DNA from: Desulfuromonadaceae bacterium
GTDB taxonomy: Bacteria; Desulfobacterota; Desulfuromonadia; Geobacterales; Pseudopelobacteraceae
Assembly: GCA_028712075.1 (NCBI GenBank)
Contig: JAQTQX010000016.1
Location: 38,459-102,458 of the forward strand
Length of the DNA stretch: 64,000 bases
Direction of reading: 5' to 3'
Shown here in pieces: positions 61,156 through 64,000 of this stretch. Under the pieces are notes generated by a model. The model worked only from the letters and a program-made list of their open reading frames with translations. It had not been told where the DNA came from and did not search any database. How positions within the stretch are numbered: the stretch's first letter is position 1; each line of letters begins with the position of its first letter. The position numbers and the translations under genes were made by a program.

Positions 61156-62091
61156 TTATACAGCGGGTATTGTTACGACGAAGGTGCTTCCGGTGCCCGG
61201 CCCGGCGCTTGTTACGCTGACAGTGCCACCATAGCCGGCGATGATGGATTCCACAATATAGAGGCCAAGCCCCGTGCCGCGAATGTTAACCCCGGGGGAT
61301 TGGACGCGATAGAACCGTTCAAAGACCTTCTTCAGTTCTTGACTGTCGAGCCCCCGCCCCGCGTCCTGTACGGAGAGTTCCACGGCTCCCCCCGTATCGA
61401 TAAGCGTGATCGTTATTTCAGGGCTCTGCGGCGAATAGAGCACGGCGTTTTCAAACAGATTACGCACGACAATACTCATCTCCTCCGGATCAACCATCGC
61501 CTTAAGTGCCGGCTGAGCTTCAAATGAAATGCTTCCACCGTGCGGTAAGGCCTCCCGCTCCCGTTCCACATGCTCACCCACCAGTTGCGTCAGGTCAGTG
61601 AGGCGACGTTCCGACTGTTTGCGCCGCTGCTCAAGACGAGCGGCCATCAGCAGATTATTGATAAGATAGTGGAGGCGCTCGGTATCAGCCAGCATGGTGC
61701 TGACGAAAGAATCAAGGCGCTCTTCCGTTGGCTTGCGCAGTCGAATTGTCTCCAGATGAAGCTGAATGGAGGCGAGTGGCGACTTAAGTTCGTGGGTCAC
61801 CTGCGAGATGATGTTTCGCTGCTGCAGATACAGTTGTGACTGGCGGTTCCAGTATACGAAAATGACGTAGACACCAATCAGGATAAATACCAGCATCAAC
61901 AGACCTTCAACCATAACCGGCCAGTTTGCTCCCTGCCCGAGTAGCTCGGGGCGGTATTTTTCTGCAAGTTCCCTGAACTCCCTGTGCTGGCCGATAAACC
62001 AGTAAATCCAGAAAATGACGGCAGTTATCCAAACGAGCTGGATGGCAATCAGAGCCATGATCGGATGGAAAATGCGGCGAAGAATGTTCAT
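61156..62091 (-). CDS. Sensor histidine kinase paired with the PhoB-type regulator
   Basis: 311 residues. Two membrane segments (about 10-33 and 60-80) with a ~27-residue periplasmic loop, too small for a sensor domain. There is no HAMP; HisKA follows directly with H100 in QVTHELKSPLASIQLH, then HATPase boxes RNLFENAVLY, VQDAGRGLDSQEL and GTGLGLYIV. Such short kinases often sense through the membrane or a partner protein. First gene of the pair. Confidence 0.93.
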   Translation of the reverse strand: MNILRRIFHPIMALIAIQLVWITAVIFWIYWFIGQHREFRELAEKYRPELLGQGANWPVMVEGLLMLVFILIGVYVIFVYWNRQSQLYLQQRNIISQVTHELKSPLASIQLHLETIRLRKPTEERLDSFVSTMLADTERLHYLINNLLMAARLEQRRKQSERRLTDLTQLVGEHVEREREALPHGGSISFEAQPALKAMVDPEEMSIVVRNLFENAVLYSPQSPEITITLIDTGGAVELSVQDAGRGLDSQELKKVFERFYRVQSPGVNIRGTGLGLYIVESIIAGYGGTVSVTSAGPGTGSTFVVTIPAV

Positions 62092-62218
62092 GTGGTCTCC
62101 TTACTGCGGCAACCCGCAAGATGCATGAATCAGGTATTGCCCGCTTGTGCTGACAGCTGCTTTCTGGTAACTTGCCGAAGCGGTGCAGAGTTATAAATAG
62201 AGTAAGGGGTTACTGTCA

Positions 62219-62701
62219 ATGGCACATTTGGATTTCAAAAAACTCAACCGGCAGATGATGGTGTACCGGATTGTGCAGACCATGCTGACCGGGCTTCTGA
62301 TTGTTCTGGCACTACTGTTTCAGAGCCGCTTTGCCGCTATAGGCAAGCCAGATCAGTTTTACAGCAGTGTTGTGGCTGCGGTCGTCGTTCAGTTGCTGCT
62401 GTTATGGCCGGTCTACAAACTGGCATGGCGCGATGCCGGTGTGGAAATTGAGGGGATAATGCCGAACCTGAAGCCGGACCAGTTGGCTGCTCTGCGCAAA
62501 AAACGCCTGATCGGTGATCTGTGGAAATTCTGCGGCGTCAGCTTCTTTATAGCATTTGTTGCCCTTCAGCCTGATGCCAAGAAGGGTGTTGGCGCTCTCA
62601 TCTTTCTTGCCGCCACGCTTTTTTCATTTCTTTTGACATGCCTGATGTATTTCCAATGTTTCAACTTCAGCGCCAATAAACGGATTAAATCATTGAATTA
62701 A
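62219..62701 (+). CDS. Small integral membrane protein of unknown function
   Basis: 160 residues with four hydrophobic segments (about 20-35, 48-66, 104-116, 122-145). A central loop (GIMPNLKPDQLAALRKKRLIGDLWK) carries many Lys and Arg. The ATG follows a weak site (AAGGGG). It is divergent from the kinase/regulator pair and may be controlled by it; I do not recognise a family. Confidence 0.75.
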   Translation: MAHLDFKKLNRQMMVYRIVQTMLTGLLIVLALLFQSRFAAIGKPDQFYSSVVAAVVVQLLLLWPVYKLAWRDAGVEIEGIMPNLKPDQLAALRKKRLIGDLWKFCGVSFFIAFVALQPDAKKGVGALIFLAATLFSFLLTCLMYFQCFNFSANKRIKSLN

Positions 62702-62710
62702 AAACGCACT

Positions 62711-62822
62711 ATTTTTCACCTCTGAGGCACGGAGACACCGAGGAAAGCAGAACCAAAAGATTTATTGGCGTGTTTTTTCCGTGAAACTTGATTTTGACTA
62801 TCTCCGTGTCTCTGTGCCCCAG
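62711..62822. repeat. Inverted pair of GGCACGGAGACAC-type arms
   Basis: Left arm 62711-62745 (CTGAGGCACGGAGACACCG) and right arm 62798-62822 (ATCTCCGTGTCTCTGTGCC) are near reverse complements with ~50 bases between them. The composition matches the inverted pair at 5133-5410. Confidence 0.6.
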
Positions 62823-62852
62823 TGTTAAATTGGCTTTTGACTTTGTAATCTC

Positions 62853-64000
62853 TTACCCCTTGAATTTGAAAAATTCCTCCATTTTACCGAATACTCCTGC
62901 TGAGTCACCTTTGACAATTTCCGTGTCCGGTAGTGAGCGAAGGAAGGTCCTGCCGTAACTCTTGTTCAGCACCCGCTTGTCCAGAATCAGCACCGCACCA
63001 CGGTCTTCGCGGCTTCTTATCAGGCGGCCGAAACCCTGGCGGAACTTGATGACCGCCTGCGGCACGGAAAATTCCCTGAACGGGTCACCCCCGTCACTCT
63101 TGATCTTCTCGGCACGCGCCTGCTGGACCGGTTCAGTCGGCACGTGGAACGGGAGTCGGGCGATGATCACCAGCCGCAGTGCTTCACCTTTGACATCAAC
63201 CCCCTCCCAGAACGAATCGGTACCGAACAGCACGGCGTGTTTCCCTGCGCGGAACTGCGTCAACAGGGCATGGCGATTGGTTTCGCCCTGCTTGAGAGCC
63301 GTCAGGCCGAGTCTGGCCAGTAATGGGGAAAGTGTTTGATAAACGCGGTTCAGCAGGTCGTAGGAGGTAAAGAGGATGAAGGCGCCGCCGCGCGAAATCG
63401 TAACTGCTCTGATAATATGCTCTTCCAGCGCTTCGCGGAAGCCGTGCGCGGTTGGCTCCGGCAGATTTTCCGGCACAGCGACAAACACCTGCCGCGCATA
63501 ATCGAACGGAGATGCCAGCTGCAGTTCAGTCAAGCGCACCGTGGGAATCAGGGCAAAGCCGGTACGCTTTTTCAGGTAGGTGAACTGTCCTCCCACGGTC
63601 AGGGTGGCAGAGGTGACAATGATGGTTTTCAGCTTGTCGAAAACCGTTTCTTTGAGCTGAGCCGCAATGTCGAGTGGCGCAGCGGTAAGGCGTGCCTGGA
63701 TGCCACGGCTGCCGCGTCTGGTTTCAATCCAACGGCAGTACCCTTCGGACCCGGACGTGAAGAACAGCAGGGCATCTGCCATTGTCTGTAGCCTCCCCTC
63801 AATACCTCCGGTATCGAGCAGGTGATCCGCCAGCTTTTCCTGCAGTTTCTCCGGCAGATCTTTTACGCGGAACTGCAGGCTTCTCAAAGCGGATGTATAG
63901 TCATTTAGCGCATCCGCCAGGGTGTGGAGCCGCAGGCGGCACTCCTGCCAGAAGAGGGTGCGTTCCACTTCGGGAGTGATGCGCAATTTTTGTTCCCGGC
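62853..64000 (-). CDS. DinG-family ATP-dependent helicase, C-terminal part (5' end outside window)
   Basis: The frame is open to the right-hand edge, so ~382 C-terminal residues are visible. Rad3/XPD-type superfamily 2 motifs are present: TIIVTSATLTVGG-like (motif III region), AFILFTSYDLLNRV (motif IV), LFGTDSFWEGVDVKGEAL (motif V) and KFRQGFGRLIRSREDRGAVLILDKR (motif VI). The N-terminal Walker A and possible Fe-S cysteines lie outside. DinG/YoaA helicases unwind DNA during repair. A downstream stop at 62853 follows EEFFKFKG. Confidence 0.92.
   Translation of the reverse strand, partial: REQKLRITPEVERTLFWQECRLRLHTLADALNDYTSALRSLQFRVKDLPEKLQEKLADHLLDTGGIEGRLQTMADALLFFTSGSEGYCRWIETRRGSRGIQARLTAAPLDIAAQLKETVFDKLKTIIVTSATLTVGGQFTYLKKRTGFALIPTVRLTELQLASPFDYARQVFVAVPENLPEPTAHGFREALEEHIIRAVTISRGGAFILFTSYDLLNRVYQTLSPLLARLGLTALKQGETNRHALLTQFRAGKHAVLFGTDSFWEGVDVKGEALRLVIIARLPFHVPTEPVQQARAEKIKSDGGDPFREFSVPQAVIKFRQGFGRLIRSREDRGAVLILDKRVLNKSYGRTFLRSLPDTEIVKGDSAGVFGKMEEFFKFKG

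Overview
The window looks like chromosome from a Geobacter-like member of the Desulfuromonadota; this is inferred from gene content, since no rRNA is present. The main pointers are a seven-heme inner-membrane cytochrome of the ImcH type, a small diheme cytochrome lipoprotein, an EtfB / ferredoxin-fused EtfA / membrane FeS-quinone oxidoreductase operon, GTP-dependent PEP carboxykinase, GatCAB, and many two-component and chemosensory genes.

Layout. 1-5.0 kb: surface-glycan genes (C-terminus of a large membrane protein, a GT2 polyprenyl-phosphate transferase, GtrA, and a DUF2079 membrane protein with a C-terminal PA14-like domain), interrupted by a DUF559 nuclease-like gene set among three copies of an ~80-bp double-hairpin repeat. 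5.0-7.0 kb: a TacA/TacT-type toxin-antitoxin pair bracketed by ~41-bp direct repeats. 7.1-15.1 kb: a Thr-rich lipoprotein, a 923-residue RTX/S-layer-like secreted protein, a methyltransferase resembling the protein-lysine methyltransferases that modify rickettsial outer-membrane proteins, a REP-associated transposase, and a SPINDLY/OGT-type (GT41) glycosyltransferase fused to a DUF6447-like module. The working hypothesis is a cassette that makes and covalently decorates a surface protein. 12.2-16.4 kb also carries dispersed repeats, two truncated DUF4160 genes and a broken ParDE pair, so it is a decaying accessory region.

16.5-20.6 kb (minus): five-gene operon of envelope proteins (COG3014 lipoprotein, CsgG-like, YcfL, LpoB, DUF1566 lipoprotein). 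20.8-22.8 kb: methyltransferase and MFS exporter. 22.9 kb: tRNA-Lys(TTT). 23.1-28.7 kb: a trypsin/Calx-beta protease, a slipin and a hybrid histidine kinase. 29.5-33.7 kb: etfBA plus the EtfAB:quinone oxidoreductase, which moves electrons from acyl-CoA oxidation to the quinone pool. 33.9-43.3 kb: pckG, hypA, a small lipoprotein, a CheW-MCP-CheR set coupled to ilvA, trxB with a small acidic protein, and imcH.

43.5-51.1 kb: rplM-rpsI (minus), then gatC-gatA-gatB-cheY-cheA-lolA-yajQ as one tightly spaced plus-strand run. 51.2 kb: a DNA methyltransferase fragment. 51.7-56.0 kb: rimO and an NtrBC-type two-component pair. 56.1-60.4 kb: proA, an FAH-family hydrolase, a cardiolipin synthase-like enzyme, TatD and a diheme cytochrome. 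60.4-62.7 kb: a PhoB/PhoR-type pair and a small membrane protein. The window ends inside a DinG-type helicase. Starts were chosen from Shine-Dalgarno spacing and family N-termini; no database search or measured composition stands behind any statement.
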